DNA of 64,000 bases from assembly GCA_003117195.1 (NCBI GenBank), contig BDSI01000148.1, positions 124,001-188,000 on the forward strand. Direction: 5' to 3'. Position numbers and translations under genes: made by a program. Source of the DNA: Eudorina sp. 2006-703-Eu-15. Its lineage: Eukaryota > Chlorophyta > Chlorophyceae > Chlamydomonadales > Volvocaceae. Below the pieces are notes generated by a model. The model saw nothing but the letters and a program-made list of their open reading frames with translations. It had not been told where the DNA came from and made no database searches. Positions 33,935-46,673 of this stretch are shown here, in pieces. The first letter of the stretch is position 1, and every line of letters begins with the position of its first letter.

Positions 33935-36160
33935 CCCTTTCGTTGCCTGCCGGGGTGTTGCATAGGTTCGCCTCCCCGCTGCCGTGCGTTCCTTGCCGTC
34001 GCGGGCTGGCGTGTTGGGCGTGTAGGGTGCAACTGCAGCGGGTGTCCCTGGTGTGATGTGGGTGGTGGTGTTGCGTCACTGGTGCTGGCGCATTTCTCGT
34101 TGCCGCTTCCTGCTATGCATTGTTGTCCTCGTTGGTGCCTGGTCCTGTGTGTCCTGAGGCATGGTGCTGTTGACATTCCCGGGCCAAACTACACATGGGA
34201 GCGGTGGGTGGGGTGCACTTTGGTCGGGTCCCTTGTTGTCTCTACGGGCCTCCAGCGGCGAACATTGTATTTTCTCAATTCGGTGAGAGGAGGATGGGGC
34301 ACGCTTCTCGTGCGATACGCAATTCGCGGGCCGTCGTACATCCGTTGTCCCGAGCATTTAAGGGAGCTACCATTGAATACTTCATAAAAATTTCAAATAT
34401 CTCGCGCAGTTGAAATATTTGCATAGCCGGTCGTCTGCCCGAACGATACGTGTACGGCTGCTGTCGCTTCGCGAAACGGCATACGCGCGTACCCTGCCTG
34501 TCACCCGCGCCCCAACCAAAGCGCAAAGTTGATGCAAGAAGTAGCTGCACATGCTCCCTTATCGTTGGTGGTAAGGAGTGATGAGATGGCAGAACGAAAG
34601 GCAGCAGTGCTGCACGCTACGGCAAATAGCCGATTTCGATTGACGACGAACTGGCGGGCGGCGCACGGGAGGTAGGTGGACCCTCGTGGACGCAGGCTTT
34701 GAGGAGCCCATTTTCCGCGCCAATGAGCCGCTGCTTGCCATTTCATCAACCTTACTTGCCACAGGAAGTCATTTGGCATGACGAACGCGATCCAGACGCA
34801 AGCAGCGTGCAGCGATGTGCGGACGACCTACCCCATCAGCCTGGAGGATAAACTCGGGAACACCGCATACCCCGGATGATGACCACTACCCTTTAACTAC
34901 ATATATCCTTCACCTAAAGAAACTGATGCAGAGCACGCATCATCTTAGAAATTTACCTTGACCAAACGCTCTGTCCGAAACACATGGAGTAGATACCTCT
35001 ATCAAGATTAGTAAGGTGTAAGAAAATCTCAAATCGGAAACGAACCAACATTGTCTCAACACGAGCAAGGACTTTGTGTAGAATAAAGTGTACGGAAAGC
35101 TGTCAGTGCAACATCGAGTGGCATACGCTGGGGTGATACTACCGCTTGGTATTAAATTTTGCTGTAATATGTCATCTTCATAAAATTGAATTTAAGCTGG
35201 TTCAGATGTCCATGTTTACCGATGATTTCCTGAACAGGCCGGCACTATAATTCAAGATGCCACCATCACCTCGAGCACCGTCCAGCCTCGAAGAGGTAAC
35301 ATACTCTCGTGCAGTTTAAGCCGTCGAATTTCAGTCTGGTAGATGCTCAGCGGGAGGTTGTTGGTAAAGTACCACGTCTTGTTTTGCTTTAGGGGTTTAT
35401 AATGAATGCAGTGAACATTTTATTTAATTCACTCCAAAGCAAGTTTCGGCGAACTGCGAGGAATCGCCCGATGGCGGCGTCATGGGTTGCTAAAAGTCTT
35501 ACCGGCATTCATGCGTACGGTGACTTTACATTAACATTTGAAGAGCTTTGTTATCACGTATTCATAACTCCATTTCCACTGGTTATAGCCTGCAGTCGGG
35601 GGCGCAACTCTATCTGTACCTTAAACGCGACGGGTACATAATCGGATGCGTAAATAAATACCACTAATCACCCTAGACGACCCTTGTTTAAATGTAACGG
35701 CATTCGGGTCGACGTGGATGGCTTGCACGCCTCCCCTGTACCACCCAGTACGAGTAACGGTTACAGTTCGTTGGGGGCTCCGCGCGACGTGGAAGACCCT
35801 TCCGGCGGGCGGGTGGCTGGAGCCTGCAGCGCGCCACACGGGCCAGGCAGCACTGTCCTATTAGGGCAGAGCAAATCGTCTTGTGAGAGCGGGCAGCTGG
35901 AGTCGGAGCGGGGGTCATACGAGCCAATCTAGCTCTGACGACGGACCCGAGGGAAGGGAGACTCGCTCGCACGGCAAAGACCATGCATCCATCCCGCCCC
36001 ATCGTGCCCGCCATCCAGCCATTGTGCGGCTAACAGGGTCAGACGTACCCAGGAATTCGTCCCATTCCACTACTGCTGAGATACACCGACGAAATCCCTC
36101 CCCCCCATCATAACCTCTGCCCGCTGCTGTCACGCCTTATTACTTCCACGCCCTCATCAG
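33935..36160. other. Non-coding middle of unit A (same in B 42352-44576 and C 51305-53529)
   Basis: About 2.2 kb between the two element genes. The first part is GC-rich and follows the recombinase stop. From about 34,370 to 35,700 it becomes AT-rich, with TTTCAAATAT...TTGAAATATTTG forming an imperfect inverted repeat near 34390-34420. The short frames here have no recognisable product. It presumably holds the recombinase 3' UTR and the promoter and first exon of the second gene. Confidence 0.5.
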
Positions 36161-37564
36161 CCGCAGCAGCTACAGCAGCAGGGTGCTGCAAGCGCGGCGG
36201 GCAGCAGCCTCCTCCCACCCAGCCGCGCTTCTCCCAACAAGGCGACCGAGGAGGCGACCCTGCGGGATCTCACGAAGAGCGCCTACCACCTGGTCCACGT
36301 CGACTACGAAGACAATGCCACCAGCAGACGCTCACCCAATGCCGTTGGAGGCAACGCCATACACTCGGATGTGCAGCCCTTGGCGGTGCAGCTGCTGCAG
36401 GTCGTGGCGGAGAAGCTCCCTGAGGGAAGTACGCTGGCCATGACACGGACACGCCAGCAGAAAGGACCCAAGAACTTCCCCAGCAACACGCTCAAGAAGC
36501 TACTGCGGGTACGTGTTGACTCATCAGTGTCCGGGGCTGAATAGATGTGTTTTTAACGCATGAGGGACGGGACTTTGGGTGACGATCGTATTGCCGGGCG
36601 GGCACTTCATTCTCACATGGCTGATGACCGGGTACACTCCCCCACGCACCTGGCTCAAGCCGCGCGCGCGATAGCCCCTCATCAGCGGCCTACCGCCCGA
36701 CATACACGTGCCCATGCCGCCGTCAGGTTAACATTTGGGCCCAAACACGTGGCATTATTAGCATCACGCATGAATCGTGTTACAGTGGACCCCGCGGGTC
36801 GCCTTTTGTGGTAGTCGATGCCGCCTCGCTCGCGGTTGCGTGAATAATATATATGCCGCCTCACGGGGAGAAGCCGTGGCGCTGAGCGAAGGCGCACCTA
36901 CCGGGGCAGCAGGGCCCCAAATTGTCGAGGCCCACGCATGGTAGTGACCCGGTTCGTTCCTCGTATATATGCTGCGCGTGCGGATCACTGCTGACGACGG
37001 AATGAACCGCGCCTCATTCATCGTTCATGCGTGTGTGTCGTGCAATAAATGACGACGCATGTACGGCAGGCCGCCTGCCAGTCCGGCCAATACGAGCTGG
37101 TGGAGCGACTCCTGGACTTTCAGAATGAGAGCACGACGGCGAACGGCACATCTCAGCCGCCGCCGACGGACCTCCGTAATATCTTGATGAAGTCCAAGGC
37201 GGATAGTGTGCTGGGATGTTTCTGTGCTGCATGGATCGGCTACGCCGAGGGCCGAGACCGAGCGCAGCAGAGGCAGCGTACCAAAGACCCGGACCGTCTG
37301 CGGCGTGACCCGCAGGACCTAAGACAGGAAAACGATTGGTTGGATTATAAACACAGCAGCGACCGAGCTCAGCGCATCGCATACCGACTGGTGCAGTTCA
37401 TCATCCGATGGTGGAAGGGCAGGGACAGCAGGCGAATCGGCGCCGGCGTAGACTTGCAAGAGGAAAACTGGGATCAGTTGCAGCGTGTGCTGCGGGAACG
37501 GCCGGGGGTGGCGTGTAAACCGCTGGCTGCAGCGCTGCTTCAAGTGGCGAAGGAAACCTTACGG
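36161..37564 (+). CDS. Element gene 2, unit A (in-frame internal deletion, 3' end lost)
   Basis: Two in-phase exons, 36161-36508 and 37070-37564. Relative to B and C, 534 bases (178 codons) are missing from the first exon, with the frame preserved across the join (DVQP|LAVQLLQ). Its further exons are separated by the nested element and the unit junction. Function unknown: see the unit C copy. Confidence 0.6.
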
Positions 37565-37723
37565 GTGAGTGAGCGGCGGGGATTGCGCCCGCCCGGCATA
37601 GCTAGCCCGTGCTTCACATTAAAATTTCTTTAAATTTTAGTCTTGCGACCGTACTCTCCAGGTACGTTTTGACGTTTTTGTGTTACAAGCTTCTAGCTTG
37701 TACGGTCCAGCAGACGAGCCAAG

Positions 37724-40381
37724 CGCTCTCCCTAAATGCGGCCGAAACTGGACGGTTGGACGAGTGTGAGAAAGTCGGTTGCGAAGCGCAGGGAGCACCG
37801 TTCAGCCTGAAAACAAGTGTAGTCGACGGCACAATTTAAATTCTCTTGGGCACACTGAACGCGCGATGGAGTTACGCTAAGAACAATCCCTGGAAAGACT
37901 TAAAGCAGCGCTCATAGTAAATAGTAAACCGCGCCTGAAGAGAACGGCGCCCTGTAATGCTCTGACACAAGGAACCAAGGAAAGAGAGGGGGCGAACCAG
38001 GCCGGACGTGCAAGCGTTATGCAAGCATAACACTGTTGTGAACTGGAGCCCGATAGTGAACAAGGAAATGAAAGGAACGTTTCGACATACTTAATGCATA
38101 GATAGGGTACATGATGAGCGGAAGACGAGAATGTGCCCCAACGTGGACGCACATCGGGGCTCTGGCGCTCACGCTGAGTGTGATCGCACTGCTGTTAGGC
38201 GTCATGTTGCAACCTGGCGCATTTAGGCCTCGTAAGGAGGAATGGGCCAACAAGCTTGCGTCACTGAACCAAACCTCTCGTTGAGGTCCCGCACGTTGAG
38301 GTCCCGGAGCAGCGGCATGTACTGTAGTTTGTAGGTAGGCTGGCCGTCGGCGTCGTACTGTCGCTCTGGCACCACCACCGCGTCAATCAGCGGCCGGTTG
38401 CTGCCTGGCGGGTGGACTGGCCCGGTCGCAGGTTGGGCCATCGACACGGGTTGGTATCCGGCCTGGGGCCCCCACCTTGGCTGGCCCGGGAACATTGGGG
38501 GCATCTGGCCTAGCCCCGCGGCCGCCGCAGCCGCCGCTGCCGCGGTCGCCCCACCGGGCCAGCCGGCCATCGCCGGGCCGTGTGTAGCGCCCAACGGGGG
38601 GCCCGCCGCTGGCAGTGGGCCACCGCAGAACCAGGTCGCCTGGGCCGCCGCTGACAGTTGGCCGCCAAAAGGGGTGGGTGCTGCTGCTGAGGGTGCGGCA
38701 CCCCCAGGCCTGCCATGGGGAAGCTCGTGGAGCTAACGTCTCCGAACATGCCTGTGGCCTGGGCGGCTAGCGGGCCAGGCCACCCTTGCTGAAGGAGGTG
38801 CTGGTATAGCCCCCACTTCGCGACGGCGGTGAGGGGATGTACAGCCGCGTTGCCGTACCCAGCACCGCCGCCCGTGGGCCCCAGAGCTTCTATTCCGCCG
38901 CCCTGGCCTGGGTGCCATGCCAGTCCTGGTGCTCCCGGCGCTGCTGCCGCGAAGGCCCCGCAGAGATTTAGTTGGGCGGCTGTGGGTCCCGTCGGCCCCA
39001 TGGCCCCGGCGCCCACCGCCGCGCCCGCCTGTTGCTGTGCCGTCTGGCCTGCTGCCCGGCCGGGAGTGTCCAAACGCCTCCTGAGCCGTGCCGGGGACCG
39101 GGGACGCCACAATCTGAACCGAGCGGGTCACCAGCGGTGACGCACTGCCCAGTCCCACGGGGCGACGGTCTTGGGGCGAATGTGTCGGGTGATTGGCAGC
39201 CGGTGGGGCCGCCTGTAGTCGATCCGGGAGTTCGGCCGTGCCCCGGCTCCCGTTTCCGTTGTGGGGGCCTGCGGGTGTCCCGTTGTGCCCCATCCGTACA
39301 CCTTCGGGGCCTGCGTCCGGACGGGTTCCGGTCTCATCCTCCACCTCGCGTACGGCAGCCGTGGCTCGAGTTTCACTCGCCACAGTACCCTCGAGCCTCG
39401 TTCCATCTCCGGCCACCCTCGCCGCGCCGGCCCCATCGCTCGTTGCGGCTGCGGTGGTGGCCGGCGCGCCTTGGGGTGCAGCTGTGGTCGCACCCGCCGC
39501 TGAGGTGCCGGCTTCTCCCGCCGCGCGCCGCTTCATAGGCGGGTTCTGCTGCCGTCTGGTTGACGTGCCGGGCACCGCCTTCGTACTGCGACCGCTGCCG
39601 TGGAGTCGTCCCCCTCCGCTATCGGCACCCTGTGATAGCAGGTCCCGGCCGAGCGGGGTTGAGTCAGTTGCGTCCCAGATTTTGCGCGGGCCCCCCGTCC
39701 CGAGGGGGGGGGAGATCGGGGCCGATGGTGGTCCGCGCCAGTCCGGCCTCTAATCGCATGGCTTGCCCGTCTGCCTGAGTTCGTCAGGCTGTGGTGCAAC
39801 TGATCGGGTACTGCCCGGTATTCGTTTTCCGCATCCCGGGCCCCGAGTTCGTCGGGTCAGTAGGGAGGGGAGCGCAGCTCGGGTGGCGGTTCGCGCCGAC
39901 CCGGCTTCGGTATTGTATGCTCGCTGCGTGCCTGAGTTCGTCAGGTGGCGATGTGCAAGTCGGGTTTTGCCCGGTGCCCCTTCCCCTAGGCCCCGTCTCG
40001 CCGGGCGCTAAAGGGGGAGACGCTTGCGTCCGCTGTGGGGTCGGCCTGTCGGTCCTGTGCCTCACTCGGGGCGGCCCGCAGTCACAGAACCTCTTTCCTT
40101 CATGCCTATTATGCTTGCATAACGTTCGCCCCCTCCCTTCCCTTGGTTCCTTGTGTCAGATCATTACAGGGCGCCGTTCTCTTCAGGCGCGATTTACTAT
40201 TTCCTATGAGCGCTGCTTTAAGTCTTAGCGTAACTCCATCGCGCGTTCAGTGTGCCCAAGAGAATTTAAATTGTGCAGTTGACTACACTTGTTTTCTGGC
40301 TGAACGGTGCTCCCTGCGCTTCGCAACCGACTTTCTCACACTCGTCCAACCGTCCAGTTTCGGCCGCATTTAGGGAGAGCG
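37724..40381 (-). mobile_element. Nested long-TIR element in unit A (Mutator-like structure)
   Basis: A 2,658-base insertion bounded by perfect outer ends CGCTCTCCCTAAATGCGG and its complement. The inverted arms are 37724-38030 and 40109-40381 (about 307 and 273 bases; the left arm has two small extra segments). It is flanked by the 9-base direct repeat CGAGCCAAG at 37715-37723 and 40382-40390. Long TIRs with 9-base duplication are typical of Mutator-like elements. No transposase is encoded; a minus-strand low-complexity gene occupies the centre, so it is presumably non-autonomous. Confidence 0.85.
38223..39575 (-). pseudogene. Cargo gene of nested element, unit A (frameshifted)
   Basis: Same gene as 47173-48526. 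Here a C5 run near 38701 replaces C6 of unit B and breaks the C-terminal frame into two pieces (38510-39112 and 38223-38594). Otherwise nearly identical. Confidence 0.55.
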
Positions 40382-40439
40382 CGAGCCAAGAGGCTCATGG
40401 ACCGCCAAACTGGAAACAAGAACTTATAAAAAGATTCAA

Positions 40440-40481
40440 ATAAACACCATGATGGGACCGATAAACACCATAATGGGACCG
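40440..40481 (+). repeat. Paired 21-base direct repeats near the unit end (also 49391-49432 and 55676-55717)
   Basis: Two adjacent 21-base copies, ATAAACACCATGATGGGACC(G) and the same with A for G, occur near the right end of all three units. They are followed by several further ACCGT motifs. Such repeats near an element end could be protein-binding sites; the role is not shown. Confidence 0.65.
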
Positions 40482-40649
40482 TAATTGCTGCACCGTAACG
40501 CTGTCAGACCGTGCCTGACGGACCGTTCAACCGGCCAACGACCACAACAGAATTAGATTGATTTTCTGAAGGTATTTCATCCAGTCTTAAGCTCTCTTAC
40601 ATTGTTATCTGTTTACTATAGTCGGGCATCTAACTCATCTACACCATAT

Positions 40650-42351
40650 TCGGTCTGGTCGGCGGACTGCTGCGCGCACCCCTCGTGGGAGCATCTGTGG
40701 GCGGATCCGCTTCCGTTCCGGTGAGGGGGGGGAGCGCTTGTCTTTCCCGGCGGGTGGCACCTTCGGATGGCGGCGATCGATTGCCCGGGAGCTATCCGTC
40801 ATTGCTGCAGGCTGCTACGCCTGGCGGAGTCCTCTCCGCAAGCATCGGGATTCCCCGGTGGCTGGATACGCGGGTACGGGCCTTCCTCCTGCGGTGGGTG
40901 GCCACTCCGCTTCCGTGTCGGGGGAATCATCGCCGGTCGGCTCTGGTTGTAGCTGACGCTTGCTGGTAACCGCAGGGTTCTGCTGCCTTCTCTCTACCTC
41001 CGGTTGTTCCTGTGGCCCCTTTGGTGCCCAGCTTGGCCGGTGTGCCCTTCGCCTCCGTGCGAGTTGGCTCGCCTGTTCAGGTACGGTTGCGTACTGTGAT
41101 GGTTGCAGGGTCGGCTTGTTAACGGCTGTTTTCCGCCCGTACAGGTGGTGGCACCCCTGGGGGTTGCCGCTGGGCGTGTAGCCCGGGTAGCCGCGCAGCT
41201 CCGTCCGGGCTTACCCGCCTCGGCCGCCGAGCAGGAGGTGGTGTACCAGCAGGGGCTGGAGGCTGCGAACCGGTGGCTCTTGGGGCCTTAGCTCCCACTA
41301 CTGTACAGCGCCAGGACGCCGCCGCTGTGGAGTTCCTGGGCTGGCTCGCTCGCTGCGGCCGGGGTCGTACGTGGGCGGACTGCACACCCGACGACGTACT
41401 GGTGTTCGTGGTGTCCGCCTGGCTGCCCAATCACCGGGCGCGTGACGGGGGGCCTGTGGGGCCCGCCGCTGTCAAGTCTTTCTTGTCGGGGCTCAGCGGC
41501 TTCTTCGGCCGGGCTGGCCGTGGTGGCCGCTTCGACGCTTCCACCGGACTGGGTAACCCTTGTGACTCCGTGTGGGTGGAGGACTTCCGTGTCGCCTATC
41601 AGCGCTCGCGGGTGGCGATCGGATACGCAGAAGTGTCCGCCATCCCCATGACGCCTGAGAAGTATCAGGGGCTGGTGCGGTACCTGTGGGGTCTCTTCGG
41701 ACCAGCCACTGCACCCCTGGAGCGGTTGGTGCTGCTGCGGGACCTGCTGTGCGTGCTGTTGCTCTGGCAGACCGCTGTGCGGGGTCATGACATGGGCAAG
41801 CTGGGCCTGGGCGATTTTGTGGATCCCTTCCGGCCCGAGCTGCCCAGCTCCCAGTTCCCCTTGCCTCCGCCCTGGCAGTGGGGCCCCCGCTGGCGGGGCC
41901 CGTGTTATGCTTCCGCCAGCGGGGCACCAAGACCTACAAACTGGAGCGGGCACCTCCCGTCTGGCTGTTGCCGAACCCAGTGGAGCCGGCCTTCTGCCTC
42001 CCGCGTACGCTGGCGTACTACATCTGGTGCTGCAACCAGCCCGACGCTCCCGCAGGAGCGTCGGTCCAAGATCTGCTGTTCCGGCCCCTAACGGCTGACC
42101 AGCGGGGCTTCAAGGACGTGGCCCTGCAGAGCGCTAGCCTGGCGGCGCGCCTCCGCCTGCATTTGAAGTCCGCCGGGCTTTACGCGGGTGAGACGGTGCA
42201 CAGCTTCCGCCGCGGCGCGCTGCAGGCCGCTGAGGCGGCTGGCGAGGGGACCGACAACCTCTTGGGCTTTGGGCAGTTGCGCAGCGTCGCCACGCTGGCC
42301 CGCTACCTGGACCGGCACCGCCATGAGCGGGACGTGCGGCCCCGCGTCTGA
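40650..42351 (+). pseudogene. Tyrosine recombinase, unit B (two frameshifts, 5' truncated)
   Basis: Same gene as in unit A, but the first visible exon loses its first ten codons at the unit junction. The main exon (41145-42351) has two one-base losses: G4 instead of G5 near 41282, and C5 instead of C6 near 41884. The reading frame therefore breaks twice, and the box-II and tyrosine regions are in another frame from the N-terminal part. Both changes fall in homopolymers, so sequencing error is a real alternative. Confidence 0.85.
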
Positions 42352-44576
42352 TCCTTTCGTTGCCTGCCGGGGTGTTGCATAGGTTCGCCTCCCCGCTGCC
42401 GTGCGTTCCTTGCCGTCGCGGGCTGGCGTGTTGGGCGTGTAGGGTGCAACTGCAGCGGGTGTCCCTGGTGTGATGTGGGTGGTGGTGTTGCGTCACTGGT
42501 GCTGGCGCATTTCTCGTTGCCGCTTCCTGCTATGCATTGTTGTCCTCGTTGGTGCCTGGTCCTGTGTGTCCTGAGGCATGGTGCTGTTGACATTCCCGGG
42601 CCAAACTACACATGGGAGCGGTGGGTGGGGTGCACTTTGGTCGGGTCCCTTGTTGTCTCTACGGGCCTCCAGCGGCGAACATTGTATTTTCTCAATTCGG
42701 TGAGAGGAGGATGGGGCACGCTTCTCGTGCGATACGCAATTCGCGGGCCGTCGTACATCCGTTGTCCCGAGCATTTAAGGGAGCTACCATTGAATACTTC
42801 ATAAAAATTTCAAATATCTCGCGCAGTTGAAATATTTGCATAGCCGGTCGTCTGCCCGAACGATACGTGTACGGCTGCTGTCGCTTCGCGAAACGGCATA
42901 CGCGCGTACCCTGCCTGTCACCCGCGCCCCAACCAAAGCGCAAAGTTGATGCAAGAAGTAGCTGCACATGCTCCCTTATCGTTGGTGGTAAGGAGTGATG
43001 AGATGGCAGAACGAAAGGCAGCAGTGCTGCACGCTACGGCAAATAGCCGATTTCGATTGACGACGAACTGGCGGGCGGCGCACGGGAGGTAGGTGGACCC
43101 TCGTGGACGCAGGCTTTGAGGAGCCCATTTTCCGCGCCAATGAGCCGCTGCTTGCCATTTCATCAACCTTACTTGCCACAGGAAGTCATTTGGCATGACG
43201 AACGCGATCCAGACGCAAGCAGCGTGCAGCGATGTGCGGACGACCTACCCCATCAGCCTGGAGGATAAACTCGGGAACACCGCATAGCCCGGATGATGAC
43301 CACTACCCTTTAACTACATATATACTTCATCTAAAGAAACTGATGCAGAGCACGCATCATCTTAGAAATTTACCTTGACCAAACGCTCTGTCCGAAACAC
43401 ATGGAGTAGATACCTCTATCAAGATTAGGAAGGTGTAAGAAATCTCAAATCGGAAACGAACCAACATTGTCTCAACACGAGCAAGGACTTTGTGTAGAAT
43501 AAAGTGTACGGAAAGCTGTCGGTGCAACATCGAGTGGCATACGCTGGGGTGATACTACCGCTTGGTATTAAATTTTGCTGTAATATGTCATCTTCATAAA
43601 ATTGAATTTAAGCTGGTTCAGATGTCCATGTTTACCGATGATTTCCTGAACAGGCCGGCACTATAATTCAAGATGCCACCATCACCTCGAGCACCGTCCA
43701 GCCTCGAAGAGGTAACATACTCTCGTGCAGTTTAAGCCGTCGAATTTCAGTCTGGTAGATGCTCAGCGGGAGGTTGTTGGTAAAGTACCACGTCTTGTTT
43801 TGCTTTAGGGGTTTATAATGAATGCAGTGAACATTTTATTTAATTCACTCCAAAGCAAGTTTCGGCGAACTGCGAGGAATCGCCCGATGGCGGCGTCATG
43901 GGTTGCTAAAAGTCTTACCGGCATTCATGCGTACGGTGACTTTACATTAACATTTGAAGAGCTTTGTTATCACGTATTCATAACTCCATTTCCACTGGTT
44001 ATAGCCTGCAGTCGGGGGCGCAACTCTATCTGTACCTTATACGCGACGGGTACATAATCGGATGCGTAAATAAATACCACTAATCACTCTAGACGACCCT
44101 TGTTTAAATGTAACGGCATTCGGGTCGACGTGGATGGCTTGCACGCCTCCCCTGTACCACCCAGTACGAGTAACGGTTACAGTTCGTTGGGGGCTCCGCG
44201 CGACGTCGAAGACCCTTCCGGCGGGCGGGTGGCTGGAGCCTGCAGCGCGCCACACGGGCCAGGCAGCACTGTCCTATTAGGGCAGAGCAAATCGTCTTGT
44301 GAGAGCGGGCAGCTGGAGTCGGAGCGGGGGTCATACGAGCCAATCTAGCTCTGACGACGGACCCGAGGGAAGGGAGACTCGCTCGCACGGCAAAGACCAT
44401 GCATCCATCCCGCCCCATCGTGCCCGCCATCCAGCCATTGTGCGGCTAACAGGGTCAGACGTACCCAGGAATTCGTCCCATTCCACTACTGCTGAGATAC
44501 ACCGACGAAATCCCTCCCCCCCATCATAACCTCTGCCCGCTGCTGTCACGCCTTATTACTTCCACGCCCTCATCAG

Positions 44577-46514
44577 CCGCAGCAGCTACAGCAGCAGGGT
44601 GCTGCAAGCGCGGCGGGCAGCAGCCTCCTCCCACCCAGCCGCGCTTCTCCCAACAAGGCGACCGAGGAGGCGACCCTGCGGGATCTCACGAAGAGCGCCT
44701 ACCACCTGGTCCACGTCGACTACGAAGACAATGCCACCAGCAGACGCTCACCCAATGCCGTTGGAGGCAACGCCATACACTCGGATGTGCAGCCCTTCTA
44801 CAAGGCCCTCTGCGATGTGGTGGTGCTTGCGAACCTGGAAGTCTGTACCCTCAGGAACATCTCACTGACGGCTGGCCGGAGGCAGGGCGCTAGTAGTCGG
44901 GCATCGTCGTCGGGTAGACAGGCCGCATCACCATCATCACCGCCGGTGGTAGCGCAGCTGGCAAACTGGGAGGTCCAACTGGACAGCATCAACCAGCTTC
45001 CGAGGGACTGGAAGGTCCTCATTCGCGATCATGCGGCTGCATCACGGGAGGGCCGGCTTTGCATCTCAGTCGAGGACTGTATCAAGGAGAAGGCGAACCT
45101 AGCGGAGGAGGAGCTGAAGGGCCGTGTGACGCAGGCGCTGACGAGGGCTGCTGCGGATGGAAGTCCGCAGCAGCGGGTGGAAGTGGAGAAGGAACTGACG
45201 CTCATCAGCAAGGCGTACGCGGCCTATCGAGCGGACCTTCTGGGGCCGACCAAAACGCCGCCGTCGCCGGCGGAGCCAGACGACCTTCCGGGCGGCCCCA
45301 ATCCCGTGGCCCCAAAAGTGCTGGCAGATCTGGCGGTGCAGCTGCTGCAGGTCGTGGCGGAGAAGCTCCCTGAGGGAAGTACGCTGGCCATGACACGGAC
45401 ACGCCAGCAGAAAGGACCCAAGAACTTCCCCAGCAACACGCTCAAGAAGCTACTGCGGGTACGTGTTGACTCATCAGTGTCCGGGGCTGAATAGATGTGT
45501 TTTTAACGCATGAGGGACGGGACTTTGGGTGACGATCGTATTGCCGGGCGGGCACTTCATTCTCACATGGCTGATGACCGGGTAGACTCCCCCACGCACC
45601 TGGCTCAAGCCGCGCGCGCGATAGCCCCTCATCAGCGGCCTACCGCCCGACATACACGTGCCCATGCCGCCGTCAGGTTAACATTTGGGCCCAAACACGT
45701 GGCATTATTAGCATCACGCATGAATCGTGTTACAGTGGACCCCGCGGGTCGCCTTTTGTGGTAGTCGATGCCGCCTCGCTCGCGGTTGCGTGAATAATAT
45801 ATATGCCGCCTCACGGGGAGAAGCCGTGGCGCTGAGCGAAGGCGCACCTACCGGGGCAGCAGGGCCCCAAATTGTCGAGGCCCACGCATGGTAGTGACCC
45901 GGTTCGTTCCTCGTATATATGCTGCGCGTGCGGATCACTGCTGACGACGGAATGAACCGCGCCTCATTCATCGTTCATGCGTGTGTGTCGTGCAATAAAT
46001 GACGACGCATGTACGGCAGGCCGCCTGCCAGTCCGGCCAATACGAGCTGGTGGAGCGACTCCTGGACTTTCAGAATGAGAGCACGACGGCGAACGGCACA
46101 TCTCAGCCGCCGCCGACGGACCTCCGTAATATCTTGATGAAGTCCAAGGCGGATAGTGTGCTGGGATGTTTCTGTGCTGCATGGATCGGCTACGCCGAGG
46201 GCCGAGACCGAGCGCAGCAGAGGCAGCGTACCAAAGACCCGGACCGTCTGCGGCGTGACCCGCAGGACCTAAGACAGGAAAACGATTGGTTGGATTATAA
46301 ACACAGCAGCGACCGAGCTCAGCGCATCGCATACCGACTGGTGCAGTTCATCATCCGATGGTGGAAGGGCAGGGACAGCAGGCGAATCGGCGCCGGCGTA
46401 GACTTGCAAGAGGAAAACTGGGATCAGTTGCAGCGTGTGCTGCGGGAACGGCCGGGGGTGGCGTGTAAACCGCTGGCTGCAGCGCTGCTTCAAGTGGCGA
46501 AGGAAACCTTACGG
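44577..46514 (+). CDS. Element gene 2, unit B
   Basis: Exons 44577-45458 (294 codons) and 46020-46514 (165 codons), both phase 0 and flanked by canonical splice sites (CATCAG acceptor, CGG|GTACGT donor; GGCAG acceptor, CGG|GTGAGT donor). No domain recognised. The first exon is rich in glutamine and serine at the start, then helical and charged (ISVEDCIKEKANLAEEELKG). The second has basic and tryptophan-rich helices (FIIRWWKGRDSRRIG). Continuation exons would lie beyond the nested element and the unit junction, so this copy is probably 3'-truncated. Confidence 0.6.
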
Positions 46515-46673
46515 GTGAGTGAGCGGCGGGGATTGCGCCCGCCCGGCATAGCTAGCCCGTGCTTCACATTAAAATTTCTTTAAATTTTAGTCTTGCGACC
46601 GTACTCTCCAGGTACGTTTTGACGTTTTTGTGTTACAAGCTTCTAGCTTGTACGGTCCAGCAGACGAGCCAAG

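Larger units (their letters stand above)
32229..40637 (+). repeat. Tandem unit A
   Basis: First direct unit. It differs from B and C by scattered SNPs and by a 534-base deletion in the second gene (missing the counterpart of 44798-45331 in unit B). It contains the nested inverted-repeat element. It alone retains the upstream part of the recombinase gene. Confidence 0.95.
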
